From: Acidobacteriota bacterium | Lineage (GTDB): Bacteria > Acidobacteriota > Blastocatellia > Pyrinomonadales > Pyrinomonadaceae | DNA length: 64,000 nt | Assembly: GCA_019639175.1 (NCBI GenBank) | Contig: JAHBSK010000011.1 | Span: forward strand, 1-64,000 | Direction of reading: 5' to 3' | Shown here: piece by piece, positions 1 through 7,282 of the stretch | Position numbering within the stretch: position 1 is the stretch's first letter | How the letters are laid out: each line of letters opens with the position of its first letter | Position numbers and translations under genes: made by a program | The notes under the pieces: model-generated | What the model was told of the DNA's origin: nothing | What the model saw: the letters and a program-made list of their open reading frames with translations, nothing else | The model's database searches: none

Positions 1-11
1 TGTAAGTAATT

Positions 12-314
12 TCATTCCTCGTCTTCAAAGATATTTGCTTCAAATACGTCAGTTACCGGGCCGAGACCTGTGAGTTTCATCGCGGCGTTGAGGTGATTGG
101 GAACATGAGCAACAAATTTATAGATAAATGAAGTGATCTCATCGTTCGAAAGTTTGTCGATATTTGAATAAACTCTTTGGAGTTCCTCGATGTCTTCCAG
201 CCAATCGGTCATGTGGAAACTGATGTCGTAGGCGTCCTTTTCAGTAAAGGCAGAATTTTCAAAGGCATGCTGAATGCGTTTTTGGATTTTTGTTCCATTC
301 TCGACCAATCCCAT
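12..314 (-). CDS. hypothetical protein, 100 aa
   Basis: I do not recognise this protein. It is small, acidic at the C-terminus (ends FEDEE) and looks helical, with no membrane segment or signal peptide. The ATG at 314 is preferred because AAGGAAG lies eight bases upstream; an earlier ATG at 365, directly after the brnA stop, would add 17 lysine-rich residues. It is the last minus-strand gene of the pyrR-pyrB-brnT-brnA run and may be co-transcribed with it. No function is proposed. Confidence 0.55.
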   Translation of the reverse strand: MGLVENGTKIQKRIQHAFENSAFTEKDAYDISFHMTDWLEDIEELQRVYSNIDKLSNDEITSFIYKFVAHVPNHLNAAMKLTGLGPVTDVFEANIFEDEE

Positions 315-365
315 GATCTTCTTCCTTTTCGTATTTACTTCCAAATTTTTGATCCACACATTCAT

Positions 366-767
366 TTAGGACAGCACGGCTTCTTTCTCCCTCAGCCTTT
401 TTGAAAGCAGGTCAATGAAGCCGTCGTCGTTAAGCAGCCGTTTGGCGGTTTCGTCAATTTCAGCTTTTTCCTGTGTCAGGTCGCGTTCCATTATCTTTCG
501 CAATTCGGCATTGATCTGTGTTTGATACGGCGCTGCATTCGGTTTTTCAGCTCGCTTTCGGAAATGTTGAAGCACGTCAAGGTCGATGTAGATATTGATC
601 CTGGCCTTGCTTGTCTTAGGATCATAGTTTGGGAACATTTCCCTGAATCCTCCTCGACGGAACGTATGTTTGCCAGGCGGGATTATCTCGTCTTCAGTAA
701 GTCCTGATGCCAGTTGAGCCTCGTATTGCTCTTTTGTGACCTCTATTTCTATGTCCTTATTTTTCAT
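366..767 (-). CDS. brnA: BrnA-family antitoxin
   Basis: Antitoxin of a type II BrnT/BrnA module; family members bind DNA through a ribbon-helix-helix fold, neutralise BrnT and repress their own operon. A strand-helix-helix unit (RINIYIDLDVLQHF onward) lies at about residues 56-93 of this 133-residue protein. An N-terminal extension and a charged C-terminal helix flank it. The start at 767 overlaps the end of brnT by 11 bases, the usual toxin-first order of this family. A longer start at 791 is possible. A second BrnA-like gene lies at 43767. Confidence 0.8.
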   Translation of the reverse strand: MKNKDIEIEVTKEQYEAQLASGLTEDEIIPPGKHTFRRGGFREMFPNYDPKTSKARINIYIDLDVLQHFRKRAEKPNAAPYQTQINAELRKIMERDLTQEKAEIDETAKRLLNDDGFIDLLSKRLREKEAVLS

Positions 768-1029
768 AATACCAACCCTTTTCCCGGCCATCGGCAGGCC
801 GGACGTTGATCAACCTTATTACCTCATCAGCACGAACTGCATAAGTGACGAACAGAAGGATTCGCTCACCAAATCCAATGATATTGAATCTCTGTTCATC
901 ACCCGAATGTTCGGCATCAAATCGAGTAATCGCCAATGGATCATCAAAAACCGGAATGCCAGCGCCCATTTCAACACCATGTTTTCTCAAGTTTTCCCGC
1001 GCTTTATCCGAATCCCACTCAAATTTCAT
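757..1029 (-). CDS. brnT: BrnT-family toxin
   Basis: Toxin of a BrnT/BrnA pair. BrnT proteins have a RelE-like fold and act as ribonucleases that stop translation. The 90-residue protein shows the family layout: FEWDSDKARENLRKHGV near the N-terminus, then VFDDPLAI, a His-Ser-Asp-Glu segment, strands ending in LLFVTYAVR, and RLINVRPA near the C-terminus. It lies 42 bases after pyrB on the same strand and overlaps brnA. The start could be the ATG at 1029 or a GTG at 1038; neither has a clear ribosome-binding site. Confidence 0.82.
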   Translation of the reverse strand: MKFEWDSDKARENLRKHGVEMGAGIPVFDDPLAITRFDAEHSGDEQRFNIIGFGERILLFVTYAVRADEVIRLINVRPADGREKGWYYEK

Positions 1030-1071
1030 ATTATACACATATATGAAGATATATAAAGATATTTATGTTAA

Positions 1072-2109
1072 TTATTCTTTTCCAATGCTGCCTCCTGTTG
1101 CCAGATACAGCACTGCCATGCGGACGGCGACGCCGTATTTTACCTGGTTGAGGATGAGCGAGCGGGAACTGTCGGCGACTTCGGAGGCTATTTCGATGCC
1201 GCGGTTCATCGGACCCGGGTGGAGAACGATGGCGTCTTTTTTCGCAAGGTCGAGGCGTTCGTTTGTCAGGCCGTAATGGATGGCATATTCACTCAGCGTG
1301 GGGAAGTAGGCCGAATCCTGCCTTTCGCGTTGGATGCGGAGAATCATCACGACATCGGCACCAGAAATAGCGTCTTCTATGTGCTCACATACTGTGAGTG
1401 GGCTTTGGTCTTCAGCTTTTGATTCGAGGGACTTAAGGGACGAAAGAGACTCAAGGGAGTTGTCTCCTGTCTCCTGGCTTCTGTCTCTTGTCTCGTCAAT
1501 GAAGTACTCGAAGTCTTTCGGCACGAGCGTTCCCGGACCGGCAACGCGTACCTTTGCCCCCATTTTTGTCAAAAGGTGTATGTTCGAGCGGGCGACGCGG
1601 CTGTGCAGAATGTCACCGATGATGGCGACCTCCTGCCCGCGTATCTTTTTTTTGTGTTCGCGGATGGTCATTGCGTCGAGCAGGGCCTGTGTCGGATGCT
1701 CGTTTGCGCCATCGCCTGCGTTGACGATAGCCGCGCGGCTGACCTTTGCAAGCTGGTGCGGCACACCGGCGCTCGAATGACGGACGACGATGCAATCCGG
1801 GTCCATTGCGTCCAGGTTCAGGGCGGTATCGACCAGCGTCTCGCCTTTGCTGACGCTTGATGCCGAAACGCTGATGTTCACCGCGTCGGCGGATAACCGC
1901 TTGGCGGCGATCTCAAACGACGTTCGCGTGCGTGTTGAATTTTCAAAAAAAAGGTTTACTACCGTCTTTCCGCGAAGCGCAGGCACCTTTTTTATCTCGC
2001 GTGTGTTGATCTCGCGAAAATTCTCCGCTGTATCGAGAATGCCTCTTATCTCCGCCGGTGTCAGGTCGCGGATGCCAAGCAGGTCACGTCGTCTATAGGG
2101 CTTTTCCAT
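1072..2109 (-). CDS. pyrB: aspartate carbamoyltransferase catalytic subunit, with an insert
   Basis: Catalyses carbamoyl phosphate + L-aspartate to N-carbamoyl-aspartate in de novo pyrimidine synthesis. The carbamoyl-phosphate loop STRTR is at residues 58-62, HPTQ at 138-141 and HPGPMNRG at 297-304. The 345-residue length exceeds the usual 300-315 because of a low-complexity insert at about residues 206-235, rich in Ser, Leu, Glu, Asp and Arg, just before the conserved [10 protein letters not shown] segment. The DNA of the insert (1421-1497) has a 7-base period. The frame stays open and all active-site motifs are intact, so an active enzyme is expected. It follows pyrR and two small genes on the same strand. 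Confidence 0.96.
   Translation of the reverse strand: MEKPYRRRDLLGIRDLTPAEIRGILDTAENFREINTREIKKVPALRGKTVVNLFFENSTRTRTSFEIAAKRLSADAVNISVSASSVSKGETLVDTALNLDAMDPDCIVVRHSSAGVPHQLAKVSRAAIVNAGDGANEHPTQALLDAMTIREHKKKIRGQEVAIIGDILHSRVARSNIHLLTKMGAKVRVAGPGTLVPKDFEYFIDETRDRSQETGDNSLESLSSLKSLESKAEDQSPLTVCEHIEDAISGADVVMILRIQRERQDSAYFPTLSEYAIHYGLTNERLDLAKKDAIVLHPGPMNRGIEIASEVADSSRSLILNQVKYGVAVRMAVLYLATGGSIGKE
1421..1497. repeat. heptanucleotide-period repeat inside pyrB
   Basis: On the plus strand this stretch reads as about eleven consecutive 7-base units, including TCTCCTG twice in tandem followed by GCTTCTG and TCTCTTG. It encodes the extra low-complexity residues in PyrB. Similar 7-base-period DNA occurs at 53398 inside another gene and in several intergenic regions. 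The style resembles the short tandemly repeated repetitive (STRR) heptamers of filamentous cyanobacteria; the comparison is an analogy, not a homology claim. Confidence 0.7.
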
Positions 2110-2183
2110 TGAATGAACAAAAACTACTTTTTACAGATTGCGGCACACCTCTTCACGCGTATCAGCATTAAAAAAGCAAGGAA

Positions 2184-2414
2184 TTAACCTTGCTTGGATG
2201 CTGCGATCAATGTTTGGGCAACGACAGGCGGAACCTGCAACGGACAGAACATGTCCGAATCGTACAGATAATCCTCACCGTCCTCGTCGATAACGCGAAT
2301 GCCGCCGATCTTGTCTGCTTCCGGGTCAGGCACGATCTGATAAAGCTTTCCTACATCCAAAGAGGCGGCAAAACCTTCGTTATTCAGACAAACTACAAAT
2401 TCCGGTGTATTCAT
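2184..2414 (-). CDS. hypothetical protein, 76 aa
   Basis: A small soluble protein beginning MNTPEFVVCLNNEGF, with a predicted beta-rich core (KLYQIVPDPEADK, then IRVIDEDGEDYLY). The layout suggests a small beta-barrel, but I assign no domain. It starts three bases after the preceding 78-residue gene ends and lies between pyrR and pyrB, so it is probably co-transcribed with them. The two genes look like one cassette; a toxin-antitoxin-like role is speculation from position and size only. Confidence 0.65.
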   Translation of the reverse strand: MNTPEFVVCLNNEGFAASLDVGKLYQIVPDPEADKIGGIRVIDEDGEDYLYDSDMFCPLQVPPVVAQTLIAASKQG

Positions 2415-2417
2415 GAT

Positions 2418-2654
2418 CTAGTCCAGAAAAGGAAGTTTAATTTTCAAGTCCCTTTTTCCAATGCCGTGAGCTTCATACCAATGAACCTCAGCCGACCTGT
2501 AGCTGCAGTCAGCCAGCTTAACGGTAGCCGTCCCTTTTTTCTTGTACCATCGCCCTTTACCATATTTTTTCTTAAGCAAGGGCAGCACACGTATCGAACT
2601 TCCCGATGCTATCGTTTCAATATTGTCTATCGGGCTGACGATCTCAAATTTCAT
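2418..2654 (-). CDS. hypothetical protein, 78 aa
   Basis: A basic protein, beginning [16 protein letters not shown] and containing [17 protein letters not shown] and [14 protein letters not shown]. The Lys/Arg/Trp-rich middle and the conserved-looking WYEAHGIG segment suggest a small nucleic-acid-binding or toxin-like protein, but the family is not named here. Its start overlaps the pyrR stop (ATGA-type), implying translational coupling. It is paired with the 76-residue gene immediately downstream. Confidence 0.65.
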   Translation of the reverse strand: MKFEIVSPIDNIETIASGSSIRVLPLLKKKYGKGRWYKKKGTATVKLADCSYRSAEVHWYEAHGIGKRDLKIKLPFLD

Positions 2655-3214
2655 GGCCTCTCATAGATGCCAACGGCCTCGGCCTCGTCATATTCCTTGA
2701 GCATCACCTTTATGATCTCGGAATTTTTTGTCGGGACGGTTTTTCCGATGAAATCAGCCTGTATGGGCAGTTCGCGGTGTTCGCGTCCGCGGTCTATCAG
2801 AACCGCAAGCTGCACCTTTTTCGGGCGGCCAAAATCCATCAACTGATCGAGAGCGGCGCGTATCGTCCGGCCCGTGTATAGAACGTCATCGACCAGAACG
2901 ATCACTTTTCCCTCAATGTCTGTATCAAGCTCGGTGCGGTTGACTATCGGATTCGCCCCGACCGTCGAAAGGTCGTCCCTATATAATGTAATGTCGATTA
3001 TTCCGAAAAGCGGCGGTTCGCCTTCAAGCTGCGCTATGCGGTCAACTATCCGCTCGGCCAGCGGCACACCGCGTCTGCGTATGCCGACAATATAGAGGTC
3101 GTTAGTTCCCTGATTGTCCTCGACTATCTCTGAGGCGAGCCGCGACAACGCACGCTTCATCCGCGAAGCGTCCATTATTCGCGATTTTTCTTTGAGTTTC
3201 GGCTCATTTTCCAT
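2651..3214 (-). CDS. pyrR: bifunctional pyr operon regulator / uracil phosphoribosyltransferase
   Basis: PyrR in Firmicutes binds pyr mRNA in response to UMP/UTP and has weak uracil phosphoribosyltransferase activity. The protein shows the family signatures: LVGI-like [10 protein letters not shown] at about 41-50, [10 protein letters not shown] at 74-83, and the PRPP loop [12 protein letters not shown] at about 106-117. The start at 3214 gives 187 residues, near the usual 180; an in-frame upstream start would add 13. It is the first gene of the minus-strand pyrimidine block, and its stop overlaps the next gene. I did not find a convincing PyrR anti-antiterminator leader upstream, so RNA-based attenuation here is unproven. 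Confidence 0.93.
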   Translation of the reverse strand: MENEPKLKEKSRIMDASRMKRALSRLASEIVEDNQGTNDLYIVGIRRRGVPLAERIVDRIAQLEGEPPLFGIIDITLYRDDLSTVGANPIVNRTELDTDIEGKVIVLVDDVLYTGRTIRAALDQLMDFGRPKKVQLAVLIDRGREHRELPIQADFIGKTVPTKNSEIIKVMLKEYDEAEAVGIYERP

Positions 3215-3272
3215 TCGTTGCAAATCGTAGCAAAATAAGCGGCAAATATCCAAGCGTCAGCCCAAACTTGAG

Positions 3273-3287
3273 ATGGCAATTTGCCAT
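3273..3287. promoter_or_regulatory. 15-bp palindrome between pyrR and the TPR gene
   Basis: ATGGCAA-T-TTGCCAT is a perfect dyad with 7-base arms and a 1-base centre, lying in the divergent intergenic region 59 bases upstream of pyrR and 46 bases upstream of the TPR gene. Its form and position suit an operator for a dimeric repressor controlling one or both directions. No regulator is identified. Confidence 0.35.
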
Positions 3288-3332
3288 GAATAAGGTTAAA
3301 ATCGCGTAATTGCATAGCCAAGGAGGCCCAAG

Positions 3333-4169
3333 ATGACCCTAAAGCTCTTTCTCGTTATTTTCTTTGCTCTAAATTTATTTGTTCCGTTCACTGCCGCCCA
3401 AACGCCGGCTGAGGACGAAAGGATCAAAAATGCGGAAAAGCTTTTTGAAGAAGGAAACGAGCTGATGGGCAACGAGAAATTTGCGGAAGCCCTGGCAAGA
3501 TACAAAGAGATCCTTTCCATCGAACCGAAGGCTCTCGGCCCACTTTACAATGCCGGCATTGCCGCGTTCAATCTAAGGGATTACACTGCCGCAGCAGATT
3601 TTTGGAGGCGGTTTAAGGCCGAAGACCCCGAGGATATGCAGGTTCGTGCAAAGCTTATCCAAACGTACCAGAATCTGCAAAACATTTCCGAACGTGATGC
3701 GGAAAGGTCAGAGATGTTCAAACTGCGCTCGTCCGGGAACACCAAAGGGCTGTCCAACGGAGACTTCTACGTGCGTGAACAATCTGAGGTGGGCGGGCGC
3801 GATGTTATAGTTTTTGAACATTTTGAATTGAAAACAAACCGCGCGATCCGATATGCATTCTATATTCTGGATGACGATGGCGAGCCTGAATTCCATATCT
3901 CGCTCGGCTCCTATGATCTGACCAACAATATTTGGCGCGAAACGGCCAAGCCAAAGCCGAAAGAAGGCGAGCGGCTCTTTCACCTCGACGGCTACTATCA
4001 GTGGGGACATGCAACATATGGCATGTATCCAAAGGAGCCGACCTATGACGAGGTGCGAAAGATCGTCATTGATATACTTGAAAAAGACAAAAAACCGGTC
4101 TCATCCACCACTGTCATCGGAAAGCCAAATGAGCAGCCGGAAAAGAAGGAAAAACCTCTGCATAAGTGA
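3333..4169 (+). CDS. secreted TPR-repeat protein, hypothetical
   Basis: The N-terminus has a signal peptide (hydrophobic stretch LFLVIFFALNLFVPF, likely cleavage after TAAQ near residue 23). Two or three tetratricopeptide repeats follow at about residues 30-110 (AEKLFEEGNELMGNEKFAEAL, then LYNAGIAAFNLRDYTAAADFW), so it probably acts as a periplasmic protein-protein scaffold. The C-terminal half (about 130-250) is beta-rich, unknown, and ends in a Lys/Pro/Glu tail. Start codon 3333 has AAGGAGG upstream. pyrD starts three bases after its stop, so the two are likely co-transcribed although no functional link is evident. Confidence 0.8.
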   Translation: MTLKLFLVIFFALNLFVPFTAAQTPAEDERIKNAEKLFEEGNELMGNEKFAEALARYKEILSIEPKALGPLYNAGIAAFNLRDYTAAADFWRRFKAEDPEDMQVRAKLIQTYQNLQNISERDAERSEMFKLRSSGNTKGLSNGDFYVREQSEVGGRDVIVFEHFELKTNRAIRYAFYILDDDGEPEFHISLGSYDLTNNIWRETAKPKPKEGERLFHLDGYYQWGHATYGMYPKEPTYDEVRKIVIDILEKDKKPVSSTTVIGKPNEQPEKKEKPLHK

Positions 4170-4172
4170 CCA

Positions 4173-5240
4173 ATGTTTCTTTACAAACGAACGTTACGCT
4201 CATTGCTTTTCAGGCTTGATCCGGAAACCGCACATGAATTGGCCATAAAGGCGCTAAAGATCGGACTCGTTCCCGGACAGGCCGATGCCGAATGCACTGC
4301 TTTTAGCGGTGAATTGGCCGTAGAACGATTTGGGCTGACGTTCCCCAATCCGCTTGGCCTTGCGGCGGGTTTTGATAAAAATGCCGTGGCGGTCAATCAG
4401 CTTGCGGCTCTTGGGTTCGGTTTTATCGAGGTCGGGACGGTCACGTTTCGCCCGCAGCCGGGCAACGAAAAGCCGCGTATGTTCCGACTGCCTGACGACA
4501 ACGCTCTGATAAACCGCCTCGGTTTTAACAACGAAGGAGCGGCGATCGTAACAAAACGGCTGGCCGCTCTGGAAAGAAAATGCGTTGTCGGCGTCAACAT
4601 CGGCAAGAACAAGGACGTTCCTAATGAAGAAGCAGTTGAAAATTACCTCGCTGCCTTTGACCTTGCCCATCCCGTCGCTGATTACATTTCCGTAAATGTA
4701 TCTTCGCCGAACACGCCGAATCTGCGTGAATTGCAAGAGGCGGAAAGCCTTCGCGAACTTCTCGCGGCATTGATGAAACGCAATACAGAGCTTGGAAAAA
4801 AGCCGCTTTTGGTCAAGATCGCGCCCGATCTGGAAAACACTGCCGTGATCGAGGCGGTGGACATCTGCCTCGAAACCGGCATCGACGGCATCATCGCGAC
4901 CAACACTACCATCTCACGCGAAGGCCTTAGAACACCAAATGTTGAAGCCATCGGCGCGGGCGGCTTGAGCGGGAAACCGCTGCAAAAACGGTCGAACGAG
5001 GTCATTTCCGTTATCTATGAACATGCAGGCGGCCGCTTGCCGATCATCGGCGTCGGCGGGATCTTTACCGCACAGGACGCCTTTGATAAGATCGCCGCCG
5101 GAGCCTCGATGCTGCAGGCATATACGGGTTTTATTTACGGCGGCCCACACTTTGCGCGGGACGTTGTTAACGGCCTTGCGGACATTCTGGACAAAAAGGG
5201 GATTTCCTCTCTGGACGAAGCTGTGGGAAGCTCGGCGTAG
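4173..5240 (+). CDS. pyrD: dihydroorotate dehydrogenase (quinone), class 2
   Basis: Oxidises dihydroorotate to orotate with FMN and passes electrons to quinone at the inner membrane. The class 2 features are the N-terminal helical extension (residues 1-45, LLFRLDPETAHELAIKAL), NPLGLAAGFDKN at 59-70, NRLGFNN at 114-120, and VNVSSPNTPNLRELQ at 174-188 with the catalytic Ser in SPNTP. IGVGGI and the phosphate-binding YTGFIYGGP follow. Length 355 is normal. It lies three bases after the TPR gene with no own ribosome-binding site visible, suggesting translational coupling. It is physically separate from the divergent pyrR-pyrB block. Confidence 0.97.
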   Translation: MFLYKRTLRSLLFRLDPETAHELAIKALKIGLVPGQADAECTAFSGELAVERFGLTFPNPLGLAAGFDKNAVAVNQLAALGFGFIEVGTVTFRPQPGNEKPRMFRLPDDNALINRLGFNNEGAAIVTKRLAALERKCVVGVNIGKNKDVPNEEAVENYLAAFDLAHPVADYISVNVSSPNTPNLRELQEAESLRELLAALMKRNTELGKKPLLVKIAPDLENTAVIEAVDICLETGIDGIIATNTTISREGLRTPNVEAIGAGGLSGKPLQKRSNEVISVIYEHAGGRLPIIGVGGIFTAQDAFDKIAAGASMLQAYTGFIYGGPHFARDVVNGLADILDKKGISSLDEAVGSSA

Positions 5241-5282
5241 TTTGGCTGCCGCCTGAACGGTGATATTTGCCCTGCGTATTAT

Positions 5283-5310
5283 TTGACACGGGCAATGTAA
5301 GGCATATAAT
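5283..5310 (+). promoter_or_regulatory. strong sigma-70 promoter for the yceD-rpmF-fab operon
   Basis: TTGACA (5283-5288) and TATAAT (5305-5310) both match consensus exactly, with a 16-base spacer. Transcription would start near 5317, about 43 bases before the yceD start codon. No other promoter this good is visible before fabF, so it probably drives the whole ribosomal-protein/fatty-acid operon. Confidence 0.8.
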
Positions 5311-5359
5311 TAAAGTTTTGCATTCGTTCACGAAAGCAAAAAGGGTGAACCGTCTCCGA

Positions 5360-5884
5360 ATGTCGGGAAATATAAAACTTAATGTGAACGCCCTGACGGA
5401 AAAGCGTCAAAGCATGGAGTTCACGATACCGGTTCAGGACATCGATCTCGGATCGGAAGGGATCATATTAAGATCAGATGTCAGGATGACGGTCGAGGCC
5501 GAAACGGGCGAAAAAAGCCTGGATCTGCATGGCCGCATAGAAACAGAAGCGGAAACCGCCTGTTTCAGATGCCTGAAACCGGTCATCAGGGCGGAACCGA
5601 TAGAATTTGATGTTCGGTATGTAAAGCCGGAAGATTTTGGTTCGGATGAGGAAAGCCAGGTCGGGACGGACGACCTGTTAACTGATATTTTGACATCAGA
5701 TGAGATCGACATGGCGGAGGTGGCAAGAGAGCAGCTTCTTCTGGATATGCCGACGCGTGTTTTTTGCCGCGAAGATTGCCGCGGCCTATGTGAAAAATGC
5801 GGCGCAGACCTTAATTTGATAGATTGTAAATGCTCAGACGACGAGATCGACCCACGTTGGGCGGCTCTTAAGAACATCGGCTGA
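5360..5884 (+). CDS. yceD: YceD family (DUF177) protein
   Basis: DUF177/YceD proteins lie next to rpmF in most bacteria and are linked to 23S rRNA and large-subunit maturation. This 174-residue protein has the conserved CFRCLKP segment mid-protein and a C-terminal Cys-rich patch (CREDCRGLCEKCGADLN, then CKC) that may bind zinc. The ATG at 5360 is chosen because it lies shortly after the strong promoter; an in-frame start at 5267 lies upstream of that promoter and is unlikely. rpmF follows after 110 bases. Confidence 0.88.
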   Translation: MSGNIKLNVNALTEKRQSMEFTIPVQDIDLGSEGIILRSDVRMTVEAETGEKSLDLHGRIETEAETACFRCLKPVIRAEPIEFDVRYVKPEDFGSDEESQVGTDDLLTDILTSDEIDMAEVAREQLLLDMPTRVFCREDCRGLCEKCGADLNLIDCKCSDDEIDPRWAALKNIG

Positions 5885-5994
5885 TGGCCGACAAGAATAA
5901 CGCGGGAACAGCGAAGAAAAAGACACGGGGAATTTAATAACGGCGTCAAAAAGTTTTGCCGATCGACACCGCGATAATATAAGAGGTAATAATA

Positions 5995-6180
5995 ATGCCA
6001 AATCCTAAACGACGACATTCCAAATCACGCACACGCCAGCGCAGAGCGCATGATGCCTTGTCCGTGCCGCAGTATCAGACGGACACGAACACGGGCGAGC
6101 CGCGTCTTCCGCACAGGATCGACCGTGCCACCGGCACATACAAAGGCCGCCAGATCATTGACGTAAAGGAATCGGAATAG
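5995..6180 (+). CDS. rpmF: 50S ribosomal protein L32
   Basis: A 61-residue basic protein beginning MPNPKRRHSKSRTRQRRAHD, the typical L32 N-terminus, and ending with the usual RIDRATGTYKGRQII segment. The zinc-binding Cys pairs found in some L32 proteins are missing, so this is the Cys-free form. AGAGGTAATAAT precedes the ATG. The yceD-rpmF-fabH order is a classic conserved linkage between ribosome assembly and lipid synthesis, although plsX, normally between rpmF and fabH, is not here. Confidence 0.96.
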   Translation: MPNPKRRHSKSRTRQRRAHDALSVPQYQTDTNTGEPRLPHRIDRATGTYKGRQIIDVKESE

Positions 6181-6221
6181 ATTTTTGAATTTTTCGAAAT
6201 TTTAGGTTCTAATTTATATCA

Positions 6222-7208
6222 ATGGCAGAACAAAACGCGGGCATCCTCGGAATGGGACACTCATATCCCGAAGGCATACTTACAAATGCCGATCTGGAAA
6301 AGATAGTTGACACTTCCGATGAGTGGATCACCACCCGAACCGGCATCAAACAGCGCCACAAGGCGGCCGAGAACGAATACACTTCGCAATTCGGCGCGGC
6401 AGCGGCCCGTCAGGCCATTGAGCGCGCGGGCCTGAACCCCGAGGACATAGACATTATCGTCTGCGCCACGACGACGCCTGACCAGATAATGCCCTCGACC
6501 GGAGCCTTGATACAAAAAGAGATCGGGGCGGTCAATGCGGCCGGAATGGACGTTTTTGCGGCCTGTTCCGGATTTCTTTACGGCATCACGATGGTCGAAT
6601 CAATGATCCGAACCGGGCAGATAAAGTATGCCCTTGTCATCGGGGCCGAGGTTCTGACCAAATACGTTGATTATACCGACCGCAGCACCTGCGTAATTTT
6701 TGGCGACGGAGCCGGGGCAGCGGTTCTGGGGCCGGTCGAAGCCGGAAAAGGCATCCTTGCAACAAAGATCAAGTCGGATGGCCGCTACGATGAGCAGCTT
6801 TATGCTCCGGGCGGGGGAACGAAATACGGCACCTCTCACGAAACCATCGACGACAGAATGCACTTCTTCAAGATGAAGGGCAACGAGCTTTTCAAGATAG
6901 CCGTGCGGTCAATGGCAGATATTTCTGTTGAAATGGTCGGAAAGGCCGGCCTTACCATTGATGACATCGACATCGTTATTCCGCATCAGGCAAATCAGAG
7001 GATAACCGATGCGGTCGCTCAGCGTTTGGGCATTTCAGAGGACAAGGTTTATTCAAACATCGCCGAACACGGCAATACCTCATCCGCATCCATTCCGATC
7101 GCAATGGACGAATGCATCCAGTCCGGCAAGATAAAAGAAGGAACCACCGTGCTTCTCACGGCTTTCGGCGGCGGCGTGACCTGGGGCGGAACGGTCATTC
7201 GATTTTAG
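6222..7208 (+). CDS. fabH: beta-ketoacyl-ACP synthase III
   Basis: Starts fatty-acid chains by condensing acetyl-CoA (or a branched acyl-CoA) with malonyl-ACP. The Cys-His-Asn triad is present: C115 in VFAACSGFLYG, H255 in IPHQANQR and N285 in HGNTSSAS. The glycine-rich C-terminal FGGGVTWGGTVIRF is also typical. Length 328 is normal. The 41-base gap after rpmF is very AT-rich and lacks a clear Shine-Dalgarno sequence, so translation efficiency may be unusual. The gene is followed by a 70-base heptamer-period spacer and then fabD. Confidence 0.97.
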   Translation: MAEQNAGILGMGHSYPEGILTNADLEKIVDTSDEWITTRTGIKQRHKAAENEYTSQFGAAAARQAIERAGLNPEDIDIIVCATTTPDQIMPSTGALIQKEIGAVNAAGMDVFAACSGFLYGITMVESMIRTGQIKYALVIGAEVLTKYVDYTDRSTCVIFGDGAGAAVLGPVEAGKGILATKIKSDGRYDEQLYAPGGGTKYGTSHETIDDRMHFFKMKGNELFKIAVRSMADISVEMVGKAGLTIDDIDIVIPHQANQRITDAVAQRLGISEDKVYSNIAEHGNTSSASIPIAMDECIQSGKIKEGTTVLLTAFGGGVTWGGTVIRF

Positions 7209-7277
7209 ATTGCGGATCGCGGAACGCGGAATGCTTTATAGGTCGTATGTGACCTATAAGTCCTATAGGACATATAG
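7208..7277. repeat. heptanucleotide-period spacer between fabH and fabD
   Basis: About ten consecutive 7-base units fill the gap between the two genes, starting with GATTGCG, GATCGCG, GAACGCG, GAATGCT. It contains a perfect 8-bp inverted repeat, TATAGGTC...GACCTATA, so the transcript could form a hairpin between fabH and fabD. It belongs to the same 7-base-period class as 1421, 24207, 47769 and 53398. Confidence 0.6.
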
Positions 7278-7282
7278 TTTTG

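Noticed and set aside
1421..1497. Intein or transposon within pyrB
   Set aside because: The insert encodes only about 28 residues, lacks splicing motifs and target-site duplication, and has a 7-base period.
5884..5937. A 17-codon frame (MADKNNAGTAKKKTRGI) whose ATG overlaps the yceD stop
   Set aside because: Very short, basic, no homology recognised; plausible only as a coupling leader peptide for rpmF. Not enough support to call a gene.
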